NCBI GenBank assembly: GCA_036394315.1
Contig: DASWFI010000002.1
Span: 1-29,267, forward strand
Reading direction: 5' to 3'
DNA length: 29,267 nt
Source: DASWFI01 sp036394315
GTDB taxonomy: Bacteria > Patescibacteriota > Doudnabacteria > UBA920 > O2-02-FULL-48-8
The position numbers and the translations under genes are program-made. Below, piece by piece: positions 6,351 to 13,466 of the stretch. Below the pieces are notes generated by a model. That model was not told where the DNA came from. It made no database searches and worked only from the letters and a program-made list of their open reading frames with translations. Each line of letters starts with the position of its first letter. Position 1 is the first letter of the stretch.

Positions 6351-6818
6351 ATGATAAAAAAATCAAAAAACAAAAAGGTAAATAAAAAGCAGGCTGTTAA
6401 GAAAGCCATCAAGGATAAGAAATATGAACCCCATTATTTGGCAATAATTTTGGTTGGACTTTTATTACTTGAAGGATATTTTATCAGTTCAACGCAATTG
6501 TCGGACTGGAAGAAGGGGATGGGGATTTTGGATGTCAGCACAGCAGTAACGCAAACCACCTCTGATCTTAGTTTCGTCATGCAGCCGGTGGTGGACGCAG
6601 TGAGCGGAGTTGATCAATTTTATCAACTTTCGGCAAACGCTATGATTGGCATGTTGGACATGAGCAGTGACGGACCGACGGATCAAGTCAGTCATGTCGC
6701 GGAGGGTGTGTACCAATTTTATCAGCAGGCGAGTGTGCAAATGGCTGACATGCTCGACATCTCATCTGTCAGTTCCTGGCCAGCGAGCGTAGCAGGTGCT
6801 TCTATTGTCGCGGAATAA
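6351..6818 (+). CDS. Small membrane-anchored protein B with two internal repeats
   Basis: A 155-residue protein of unknown family. A very Lys-rich tail (residues 1-24) faces the cytoplasm, and one membrane segment follows (about 29-46). The exterior part carries two copies of a 27-residue unit: GVDQFYQLSANAM...MLDMSS (about 83-106) and GVYQFYQQASVQM...MLDISS (about 118-141). Neighbours A and C contain single, weaker versions. A 54-nt gap precedes it, with a small ACCC/GGGT hairpin but no Shine-Dalgarno. The family is not recognised, so it may be a lineage-specific envelope protein. Confidence 0.7.
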   Translation: MIKKSKNKKVNKKQAVKKAIKDKKYEPHYLAIILVGLLLLEGYFISSTQLSDWKKGMGILDVSTAVTQTTSDLSFVMQPVVDAVSGVDQFYQLSANAMIGMLDMSSDGPTDQVSHVAEGVYQFYQQASVQMADMLDISSVSSWPASVAGASIVAE

Positions 6819-6838
6819 AAAATAAAAATAAAAGGTGT

Positions 6839-7456
6839 ATGTATCGATCAGCACTGTCAATTTATTATGGTTTGGCAATATTCGTCGTCGGAGCGGGGTT
6901 TTTTGTCATGCAGCCGACGGATATTCCGGAAATGAAAGCGTGGCAAGACGGAGTAAAACTGCAATTTGCTACGGCTTTTACGCAAACTGTGGGAGATCAG
7001 CCCTGGTTTAGCGATTACGCCTTAATTTACGACAGTGTTAATAATTTTTACGAACAAGCCAGCAATGCAACAATCGCAATTTTGACCCCGCAGGAAACCG
7101 ATCAAGATCTTATTTATGTTTTCCATGAGGTATACACCTCTTTTGCAAAAGCTCTAAACCCTGCAACTGCTACAAATACTGTGGCTTTCAGTAAACCAGC
7201 ACTTCCGCCTATCCAGGCAAATTTTATGACTGAGGAGCCTTTATATAACATTGTACCTTATAGAACTATTGTTCGAACTCTCGATTCAGGCTCGGTTGCC
7301 GGTGCTGTGTATGAGAATGTAAATTCATCGGTTAATTCGGAAACCCAGCCTTGGGTGACTATAAGGGATAATGCGACCGGTCAGCTTTATTGTCTGGCCG
7401 TTTATAACGGAACTGTGAATAAATATTTAGGATCTTGCCAGTATGGTTATCAATAA
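6839..7456 (+). CDS. Small membrane-anchored protein C of the surface operon
   Basis: A 205-residue protein with an N-terminal signal anchor (about residues 7-24) and an exterior domain. Residues about 64-83 read DSVNNFYEQASNATIAIL, the same motif as in protein B. VFHEVYTSFAKAL near 103 is a looser copy. The C-terminal 45 residues (TIRDNATGQLYCLAVYNG...LGSCQYGYQ) have two Cys that could form a disulfide and look like a small beta domain. AAGGTG just before ATG 6839 may bind ribosomes. The next gene starts 14 nt inside this one, which suggests translational coupling. Family unknown. Confidence 0.7.
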   Translation: MYRSALSIYYGLAIFVVGAGFFVMQPTDIPEMKAWQDGVKLQFATAFTQTVGDQPWFSDYALIYDSVNNFYEQASNATIAILTPQETDQDLIYVFHEVYTSFAKALNPATATNTVAFSKPALPPIQANFMTEEPLYNIVPYRTIVRTLDSGSVAGAVYENVNSSVNSETQPWVTIRDNATGQLYCLAVYNGTVNKYLGSCQYGYQ

Positions 7457-9803
7457 AATAATTAGTGGCTTTTTGTTTCTTGTCGTCTGGGGTGCCGTAT
7501 TTTTTTTACCAAGTACAGCTGCAGCAGCGGTGGGCGCGGATGAGATTAATCTAAGCCAAGCGCTTATCGTTAATGCTCCCTCTGATGTAGCCAGCTGGCC
7601 CGCTACTACTACTATCACCAATGTGCGTCTTACGCCTACTGTAGCTATTAATTTTGATAAACGCGACGGTGCCAATCGCTGGCCGGATTACACTCCACCC
7701 GGATGGGATGGTCCAATAGAATATACAGCTTGGCTGTTTTTGAAAATCAACAACACCTGGGTTGGTTCCGGTTTTATTCAAGCTTGGAACGGACGTGAGC
7801 CGATTACAGATGCTTCGATCTCGGACGCACCATGTAACTGGTATTATTCCAGCCGCTGGGCGCCCATGACTGACTATAGATTCAAAAAAGGGGAACAGAT
7901 CGGCATTATGGTCACGGCTGGCAATGCGCGCGACACGACTCGAGTGACTAGCGTAAAGGAACGTTCCAATATTGTTCTCCAATCAGCTCCGGCGGATGCC
8001 TCCACATCGTGCCCCAATACTCCACCAGATCCAAATCCCTTACCACCACCTGTCCGGGTACCGTTATTTTGTAATTATCCTAATGCGTTAAATTTTGGTG
8101 GAACACTACCCTGCAGATACCCGCCCGCCTCCTGTTCAGATCAGGGTGCTGTGAACTTTGGCGGGCCTTTGCCTTGTAAATACCCACCCCCACCTGATTG
8201 CAATCCCTTACCCACAGACCCGGATAAGTTGCTTGCATGTAATTATTATAATAACAATAATTTTCCCAAGAAGACTTATAAGCCGGGCGAAGATCCGTCT
8301 AATCCGTCAACGTTTCCGGCAACCGGTACGCAGGGTATTGCTGCCGCGTACAATTCAACCGATGATTCATTATTGATTGTTGCGAATAACAGTGTAAATA
8401 ATCAAACTTCCATTATCGGATTTATGGCTGATCCGCAAACTCTTCAACCCCGCAGTGCGGCGTTTCGGATAGACAGCGCACACAGCGGTTTTAGAGGCAC
8501 GACCAAGGTTGCTTATAGCCCTGATGAAAATAAATTTTTAGTTGTTTGGGAAGATAACAGGCCTTGCTTAGGAAACTGTCGCAGTGCGTACGGTCGATTA
8601 GTCTTGGGCAGTGGGGTGCCGGAAGGTAATAGCGATTTTGCCATACATCAGGAAACAGCGTTTTTGACTGGCGTCGCTTATGACTCAGCCAATAAAAGAT
8701 TTGTCGTGGGTTATGAGAAAAGATCGATTAAGTTTCGAACAGTGGATTTAAAGGGTACTGTTTCTGCTTCTCATATGGTAGTCAGCTCCTTCCATTATCA
8801 GGGCCAATCGGGGGTGACCGTAAATACTGCATTAAATGAATACTGGTTTGCTTATGCTGTGGCTACGGAAGGCGCTAATCCTTCGTTAGAAGATGACCGG
8901 ATTATGCTGAGCCGGGTAAATGCGGAAACTTTAGCTGTCGTGGGTCAGCCTGTGCAGATGAGCCAAACTAGGTTGGGTCACAATAATTTTGGTGACGCCA
9001 GAATTGCTTATTCAACTAAAGGCAATGGGGCCATGGTTGTTTGGTTGGAACGGGGCCGCGCCGGGGTCGGGATTTGGGGAAGGACCATGTACGATGACGG
9101 AACCCTATCTGCGGAATATTCAGTTATAACGCCGGAGAACAATCCTTACTCAGAAGGTTATGCGGATCCGGTAATTAATTACAATCCTTGGACTGATTCA
9201 TTTTTCGTCTCCACAGGGGATTGGTCTGGCAACGCCTGGATTACAGAAATCGATCTTGGCGGTTTGGTTTTCAGCCACGAACCTGCAATTGAAGCATCGG
9301 ATGCCACCAGCTTTAATTGGTTTGATAAACTAGCCTCTCTTTTTATTAGTAAAGCTTCTGCTGCAGCGCGAGGCAGTTTTAACATTACCAATGCTGTGAC
9401 ACGCTATGGGTCAGTTACCCTGGCCAGTCGAAATTATGCGGCTGTGGTGGGCACGTCTTATCGATCTTCAAACGCACCTGGTCCGGCTGTGACACCGACC
9501 AACCCGACCCCAATTACGCCCGGTCAACCTGTTAATTTGACCACCCTGCCTAAGTTGATTAACCAGCTTTATGTTTGGGGTTTGGGTATTTCAGTTCTTT
9601 TGGCACTATTGATGATGATTTTGGGCGGATACTACATTATGACCGCTGCTGGCAATGCGGAACAAGCTAGTAAAGGAAAAGAATATATCACCGGCTCTTT
9701 GATTGGCGTTGTGATTATCTTCACCGCATATTTGCTCTTGAATCAAATAAATCCAGAGCTGGTAAATTTTAATTTGGATTCACTAAAAAACTTAAATCGT
9801 TAG
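7443..9803 (+). CDS. Secreted beta-propeller protein fused to a T4SS-type pilin domain
   Basis: A 786-residue secreted protein. The order is: signal peptide (about 1-29, ending STAAAA); a beta-rich domain with a Trp-rich segment (about 30-185); two Cys/Pro-rich repeats plus a degenerate third (NFGGTLPCRYPP, NFGGPLPCKYPP, about 208-265); then a region with five or more blades of the type AYSPDENKFLVVWEDN (about 295-610). SKASAAARG near 640 resembles a signal-peptidase site. The C-terminal 80 residues have two membrane helices around GGYYIMTAAGNAEQASKGKEYITGSLIG, the signature of the VirB2-like T4SS pilin family common in CPR genomes. It may be an envelope-anchored adhesin or a pilus subunit with a large head. 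It closes the operon and converges with the next gene, overlapping it by 4 bp. Confidence 0.8.
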   Translation: MVINKIISGFLFLVVWGAVFFLPSTAAAAVGADEINLSQALIVNAPSDVASWPATTTITNVRLTPTVAINFDKRDGANRWPDYTPPGWDGPIEYTAWLFLKINNTWVGSGFIQAWNGREPITDASISDAPCNWYYSSRWAPMTDYRFKKGEQIGIMVTAGNARDTTRVTSVKERSNIVLQSAPADASTSCPNTPPDPNPLPPPVRVPLFCNYPNALNFGGTLPCRYPPASCSDQGAVNFGGPLPCKYPPPPDCNPLPTDPDKLLACNYYNNNNFPKKTYKPGEDPSNPSTFPATGTQGIAAAYNSTDDSLLIVANNSVNNQTSIIGFMADPQTLQPRSAAFRIDSAHSGFRGTTKVAYSPDENKFLVVWEDNRPCLGNCRSAYGRLVLGSGVPEGNSDFAIHQETAFLTGVAYDSANKRFVVGYEKRSIKFRTVDLKGTVSASHMVVSSFHYQGQSGVTVNTALNEYWFAYAVATEGANPSLEDDRIMLSRVNAETLAVVGQPVQMSQTRLGHNNFGDARIAYSTKGNGAMVVWLERGRAGVGIWGRTMYDDGTLSAEYSVITPENNPYSEGYADPVINYNPWTDSFFVSTGDWSGNAWITEIDLGGLVFSHEPAIEASDATSFNWFDKLASLFISKASAAARGSFNITNAVTRYGSVTLASRNYAAVVGTSYRSSNAPGPAVTPTNPTPITPGQPVNLTTLPKLINQLYVWGLGISVLLALLMMILGGYYIMTAAGNAEQASKGKEYITGSLIGVVIIFTAYLLLNQINPELVNFNLDSLKNLNR

Positions 9804-11695
9804 AACGTAATTTTGTAAAGTTTATTGTCATCAAGAAGGTAAATGCTTCTTGAAGCTTCGTCGATGTAAAAATCTGACAAGCTGTTGGTAGTAGGGAAAT
9901 AAATTTGGTTGATTAAAACGCCTGTTTTATTTATAACAATCAGGCGTTTTTTATTGCTTTCCAGAACGTAGATGTTTGCTCCGACTAACAACTTGTCACC
10001 ATTGGTGAGTGGTTCCGACATATTTGGCAGATGAAAAGTCTGGGGCTGGCCTGCGACATACTTGATTATTTTATCCGAATATAAAACATAAAGATCTTTG
10101 TCTAGCCCAAAATCCCGGGCATTCGTAAAATTACCGCTGATAACCGTTTGCACTTTGTATTTAGTCGTAATTTTGGTAAGCTTACCATCCCCCAAGGCAT
10201 ACAGCGCATTATTAGCCACTTTGATGCTTTTGATGTTTGTATCTGCCAGAGTTAATACCGGAGTAAACTGCTTGAGGGTTTGATCAATTTTATAAATTGC
10301 ATCCTTCGTAGATACTACAACCCCAGCCGGAGGGAAATAAGCTATACTTGTAATCGGACTTTTAACGCTATTCAGCAAAAAATAATCGATGAGAGTCTTA
10401 TTGTTGTAAAGGGAAAGGGAATTAGAATCCTGATTGGCAAACAAGAATCCAATTGAAGCGTAAGACAGATAAATGGGATGATGCTTCAATTCGACATAAA
10501 CCTTAGGGTCATTTACCGTATTGATTTTGTTGAGTACAGTTTTGATTTGTTCAACTTTGGGATTTAATTCCGCGGCTTTTATAGGATCTAATTTCGCCAG
10601 TTCCGTCAAATTAGTCGTCGCTTGTCCTAATTTCTTTAAAGCTTCTTTTTCGTCTTTGTATATAAGCGCGGATTGGGTTTGGGCAAGGCTGTTGTTGATC
10701 TGCAAAACTAGCTGGTCAGTCCGGCTTTGGGTTTTTTTACCCTGGAGTTTGAATGCATAGAATCCCAAGTTGATGAGAAATAAAAGCAAAAAAACCGCGA
10801 AGCTTATGAAAAAGAATTTTCCCGCTCGGCTCAGATTTTGAAAATAATTCGGAAATCGGGTTTTTTTGATCCATTCCCATTTAACAGCAGGCAGCTTAAA
10901 AGAAAAATTTGGCAATTTTGGTAGATGTAGCCGCCACTTGGGTTTTCCGGTTGGCTCTGTCGGCATTTCTTCGGGCAGGGGAGCATAGATCGTACTTTCT
11001 GTTTTTGGAGTAGTAGCTATTTCTTCCAGAGGTTTTTTGACAAAGTACAGCAAGAAAGAACTAAAGGCCGCGTCTTCTGATAATGAGTCGCGTAAAATTT
11101 TTGTAATTTCTTCGGTGGCCTGTTCCAGAGGGCGCTGGTCGAGCAATCTGGAGAAGAGTTCAAAGGAAATATAATTGAAAATGTTGGCAGTAGTGAGAAT
11201 CAGGCTATCGTTGTCAGTGAGTTTTCCTTGAGTGAAATTTATAAAAGTTTTTAAAGGATGAGTGCCGCGATTTTCCGAAGGCAATATTTCCATCATTTCG
11301 GATTTGCGCTTGAGCCAGGCTGAGGTTTGGCCGTTGTTAGCCAGAAAAATATTATTATCCAGACCTTTGATGCAAATCAGGCAGGAAAATTTACCGACCC
11401 AGGATTTGCGTCCCGCGTGCGCCAAATCCGCCAGGTTTTGATTGATTTGAGAAAGCGAGGTTTCGAATAATGTTTCGGCGGGTAATTTTTTATTGCCTCG
11501 AAACGACGCCAGAATTATCTCGGATATTTTTTTTAAATCAGTACTTTCCGACCTCTTTTGAATATTATACAGCTCCGCTACCATAAACAGCTGCAAGGAA
11601 CTGGTCAGCTGTTCTTCGTAGAGAATAAGCGAATTCTTTTTATGTTCAGAATGAGTGAGATAAATCTGATTTATTTGTGTTTCTAATCGAGCCAT
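9800..11695 (-). CDS. Membrane-anchored degenerate PP2C-like protein with beta-propeller domain
   Basis: A 631-residue protein in three parts. Residues about 1-220 look like a PP2C phosphatase fold without its metal site: the usual GDSR is replaced by NNGQTSAWL (about 120-128) and the SDG motif by TTANIF (168-173), while a late ED (207-208) remains. A Pro-rich linker leads to one membrane segment (about 293-314). A helical coiled-coil stretch (about 318-395) and a beta-propeller-like domain with repeated strands ending in IYKI/LTKI/LYKI follow outside. It is probably a pseudophosphatase or signalling scaffold that links an outside sensor to the cytoplasm (inference). It has a near-leaderless promoter and shares a bidirectional promoter region with the gene at 11754. 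Confidence 0.7.
   Translation of the reverse strand: MARLETQINQIYLTHSEHKKNSLILYEEQLTSSLQLFMVAELYNIQKRSESTDLKKISEIILASFRGNKKLPAETLFETSLSQINQNLADLAHAGRKSWVGKFSCLICIKGLDNNIFLANNGQTSAWLKRKSEMMEILPSENRGTHPLKTFINFTQGKLTDNDSLILTTANIFNYISFELFSRLLDQRPLEQATEEITKILRDSLSEDAAFSSFLLYFVKKPLEEIATTPKTESTIYAPLPEEMPTEPTGKPKWRLHLPKLPNFSFKLPAVKWEWIKKTRFPNYFQNLSRAGKFFFISFAVFLLLFLINLGFYAFKLQGKKTQSRTDQLVLQINNSLAQTQSALIYKDEKEALKKLGQATTNLTELAKLDPIKAAELNPKVEQIKTVLNKINTVNDPKVYVELKHHPIYLSYASIGFLFANQDSNSLSLYNNKTLIDYFLLNSVKSPITSIAYFPPAGVVVSTKDAIYKIDQTLKQFTPVLTLADTNIKSIKVANNALYALGDGKLTKITTKYKVQTVISGNFTNARDFGLDKDLYVLYSDKIIKYVAGQPQTFHLPNMSEPLTNGDKLLVGANIYVLESNKKRLIVINKTGVLINQIYFPTTNSLSDFYIDEASRSIYLLDDNKLYKITF
9915..9952 (+). 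terminator. Intrinsic terminator for the plus-strand operon, inside the antisense gene
   Basis: AAAACGCCTG (9915-9924) pairs with CAGGCGTTTT (9941-9950) and T continues to 9952. It lies about 110 nt past the stop of the pilin-fusion gene, within the 3' coding part of the minus-strand gene. On the minus strand the T run is shorter. Confidence 0.7.
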
Positions 11696-11705
11696 AACGC
11701 GTTAT

Positions 11706-11714
11706 ATTATAGCA
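11706..11714 (-). promoter_or_regulatory. Extended -10 promoter for the pseudo-PP2C gene
   Basis: On the minus strand TGCTATAAT (11714 down to 11706) is followed by 10 nt and then ATG at 11695, predicting a leader of only about 3-4 nt. Confidence 0.6.
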
Positions 11715-11738
11715 TATTTATGACGCCAAACCTAATTA

Positions 11739-11747
11739 TGATATAAT
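11739..11747 (+). promoter_or_regulatory. Extended -10 promoter for a leaderless mRNA
   Basis: TGATATAAT ends exactly 6 nt before ATG 11754. It is back to back with the minus-strand promoter at 11706-11714, so the two divergent promoters sit within about 60 bp. Confidence 0.65.
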
Positions 11748-11753
11748 ACCTCC

Positions 11754-12344
11754 ATGCTGTCTCAACTACTTTCTTCGAAACAGAAAACCAGTGTTATCAA
11801 TTTGTTCCTGGCTCATCCAGGACGGAGTTTTGCAATTACGGAACTAAGAGTTAATACCGGGTGTCCGACTAAGCTTCTGAAACAAACTCTGAAGGAATTG
11901 GATAAAATTGAATTTTTAAACATCACGGTCAAAAATCGAATCAAATATTATCAGATGAACAAGCACTTTGCTCTGTACCCTGAGCTGGTAAATTTGTTGC
12001 GGAAGGTAAAAAATATTCCACCGGATAATCTGGTCAAGCAAGCCGCAAAAATAGGACACTGTAAGTTAATCGCGCTCACCGGAGTGTTTGTGGGAAAGCC
12101 AAGAATCGAAACCGATTTGTTGTTTGTCGGTAAATTAAACCCAAAACGGCTTGATAAAATAATCGCTTTGGCGCAGAAATATGCGGAACAGGAGATTAGT
12201 TATACAGTTTTCACGCCGCAAGAGTTCGAATACCGGAAAATCATGAATGATCGTTTTGTTAAGAATATTCTTGAGAATAATCCTGTGTTAGTGATCGACA
12301 AAACTAAAAATCGAAGTTTAACTAAAATCGTTTACAAATTGTGA
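11754..12344 (+). CDS. Winged-helix protein with degenerate nucleotidyltransferase-like domain
   Basis: A 196-residue protein. The first 75 residues form a winged helix (SKQKTSVINLFLAHPGRSFAITEL, then a recognition helix around TKLLKQTLKELDKIEFL and a wing ending KYYQMN). Residues about 95-190 resemble the nucleotidyltransferase fold of MNT/PolB-like proteins (LIALTGVF..., ETDLLFVGKLNPKRL, ISYTVFTPQEFEYRK, NPVLVID). The usual GS and paired catalytic Asp are poorly kept, so catalysis is doubtful. This wHTH-NTase arrangement recurs in CPR bacteria and archaea as a probable regulator. It has its own leaderless-type promoter and overlaps the next gene by 4 nt. Confidence 0.7.
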   Translation: MLSQLLSSKQKTSVINLFLAHPGRSFAITELRVNTGCPTKLLKQTLKELDKIEFLNITVKNRIKYYQMNKHFALYPELVNLLRKVKNIPPDNLVKQAAKIGHCKLIALTGVFVGKPRIETDLLFVGKLNPKRLDKIIALAQKYAEQEISYTVFTPQEFEYRKIMNDRFVKNILENNPVLVIDKTKNRSLTKIVYKL

Positions 12345-12592
12345 AGCAAATGATTATAGATCAGATTTTTTCCATCTATTCCCAGTTTTTAAATTATTTT
12401 CCCCAGAATCTTCATGGCCTGGTCTCGCTGGCTTTAGCGGTGCTGATAGTTATCGGTATTGTAAAGGTGATCAGGAAGGATTTTATTTATATCATCTTGC
12501 TTGTGGTGCTGTTGCCGGCTTCAGTGCCTATTCTAAAAAATATCTGGGAAAGCTTGGTCAATATAATCAAATTTTTGCTTACAAAAAGATAA
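12341..12592 (+). CDS. Small two-helix membrane protein
   Basis: An 83-residue protein without a recognised family. It has two hydrophobic helices (about residues 24-41, LVSLALAVLIVIGIVKVI, and 47-61, IYIILLVVLLPASV) separated by a short basic loop, and a Lys-ended amphipathic C-terminus. GTG 12341 overlaps the previous stop in the GTGA arrangement, typical of translational coupling; ATG 12350 is an alternative. Being coupled to a wHTH-NTase protein suggests the two act together, perhaps with the latter at the membrane (inference). Confidence 0.65.
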   Translation: MKQMIIDQIFSIYSQFLNYFPQNLHGLVSLALAVLIVIGIVKVIRKDFIYIILLVVLLPASVPILKNIWESLVNIIKFLLTKR

Positions 12593-12626
12593 TTACTGCT
12601 CTCACGCCACTTTAATTGGCACGGGA

Positions 12627-12655
12627 TTGACCAAAGGCCAGCAGTGAGATATTAT
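12627..12655 (+). promoter_or_regulatory. Promoter TTGACC-N17-TATTAT for the acidic micropeptide
   Basis: TTGACC (12627-12632) and TATTAT (12650-12655) are separated by 17 bp, giving a start near 12662 and a leader of about 21 nt to ATG 12683. Confidence 0.55.
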
Positions 12656-12682
12656 ATTTTCAAATAATTAATCATAAAAATT

Positions 12683-12784
12683 ATGAGGGATGATGACAAA
12701 ATGCCAGGGGCATTAGACGAGGATTCTGATGATGCGCCTTCCGTTGCTCCCGAAGAACAAACTGATACTGAAGAAGATATGTAA
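12683..12784 (+). CDS. 33-residue acidic micropeptide
   Basis: A short frame between a promoter and a terminator encodes MRDDDKMPGALDEDSDDAPS..., 33 residues, of which 14 are Asp or Glu and only 2 are basic. It has no hydrophobic segment and should be disordered and cytoplasmic. No family was recognised. ATG 12683 and ATG 12701 are both possible; GAGGGA (12685-12690) could serve as a ribosome binding site for the second. The independent promoter and 12-bp terminator argue that this stretch is expressed, though the product could also be a small RNA. Codon content is normal for the neighbourhood. Confidence 0.5.
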   Translation: MRDDDKMPGALDEDSDDAPSVAPEEQTDTEEDM

Positions 12785-12785
12785 T

Positions 12786-12819
12786 AAAAGACTGCCCTAA
12801 TGATTTGGGGCAGTCTTTT
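12786..12819 (+). terminator. Intrinsic terminator after the micropeptide
   Basis: AAAAGACTGCCC (12786-12797) pairs with GGGCAGTCTTTT (12808-12819), a 12-bp stem starting right after the stop codon. Confidence 0.8.
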
Positions 12820-12926
12820 AAGGAAAAAAACCTTTGTGGAAACATGAAACGTTTAGTTGACTAATTTCGTCGCTTTTGTGCTAATTTTGGCCAAGTATGG
12901 GCCTTTTTTTGTTATGTATAACCACT

Positions 12927-12955
12927 TTGACAGGTGGGTTATGGTGGCATATAAT
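12927..12955 (+). promoter_or_regulatory. Consensus promoter of the division cluster, TTGACA-N17-TATAAT
   Basis: TTGACA (12927-12932) and TATAAT (12950-12955) are perfect and 17 bp apart. The start would be near 12962, leaving a leader of about 73 nt before mraZ. A weak GGCC hairpin with seven T lies just upstream (12887-12909). Confidence 0.85.
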
Positions 12956-12998
12956 GACTTAGAAGTGGGGGATTGTGGATAAAAGTGGGGAGAAGTGG
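12934..12998 (+). promoter_or_regulatory. MraZ operator: six GTGG boxes in 10-bp phase
   Basis: GTGG occurs at 12934 and 12944 within the promoter spacer, then at 12965, 12975, 12985 and 12995 in the leader. Spacing is exactly 10 bp inside each group and 21 bp across the -10 box. MraZ of other bacteria binds G-rich direct repeats of this kind with about 10-bp spacing upstream of its own gene. Occupying the spacer and the start region would block RNA polymerase, so autoregulation is expected. Confidence 0.8.
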
Positions 12999-13034
12999 AT
13001 AACTCTAAACTTACTAAGCAGAAACGAACATCAA

Positions 13035-13466
13035 ATGTTTATCGGGGAATACACAATCAGCATGGATGCAAAGGGTCGAATCGCAGTTCCTGCAAAATTT
13101 CGAAACCTGCTGAATGCAGCCGCTGTGGTCACACGCGGTTTGGATAAGAGCTTGTTTCTTTATCCTCGATCTGAATGGGAAGCTATTGCTGGCAAACTGG
13201 CAGCACTGCCTTTGTCCAAAGCTAATTCCAGAGCCTTTTCCAGATTGATGTTGGCAGGTGCATATGACGTTGAACTGGATAAACAGGGACGAATGATGAT
13301 TCCGGAGTATTTGCGGAAATTTGCCGGCTTAAGCAAGAAAGTGGTAGTGGCCGGCCTGTATAACAGAATCGAAATTTGGAATGAAGACGCCTGGAACGAA
13401 TATAAGGTTGCGACAGAACGTGAAAGTACTGCCATTGCCGAAGGATTAGGAGAGTTGGGAGTCTAG
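13035..13466 (+). CDS. mraZ: Transcriptional regulator MraZ
   Basis: A 143-residue AbrB-fold regulator that controls the division and wall gene cluster. Its two halves each carry the DxKGR motif: SMDAKGRIAVPAKFR near the start and ELDKQGRMMIPEYLRKFA near residue 80. The frame is open from a GTG at 12975, but that codon is itself an MraZ box and would add 20 non-family residues; ATG 13035 gives the usual MFIGEY start and the usual length. No Shine-Dalgarno is visible. The stop codon directly abuts the rsmH start. Confidence 0.94.
   Translation: MFIGEYTISMDAKGRIAVPAKFRNLLNAAAVVTRGLDKSLFLYPRSEWEAIAGKLAALPLSKANSRAFSRLMLAGAYDVELDKQGRMMIPEYLRKFAGLSKKVVVAGLYNRIEIWNEDAWNEYKVATERESTAIAEGLGELGV

Noticed and set aside
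7551..7982. 143-codon minus-strand frame inside the pilin-fusion gene
   Set aside because: Antisense to well-supported coding sequence, with His/Ser/Arg-rich random-looking composition.
12593..12650. Structured RNA formed by CTGCT/AGCAG and CTCAC/GTGAG pairs
   Set aside because: The pairs exclude each other, are far apart and overlap a promoter; not enough support for an RNA element.
12975..13034. Upstream GTG start for mraZ
   Set aside because: The GTG is one of the phased MraZ boxes, and the added 20 residues do not fit the family; MFIGEY at 13035 is the usual start.
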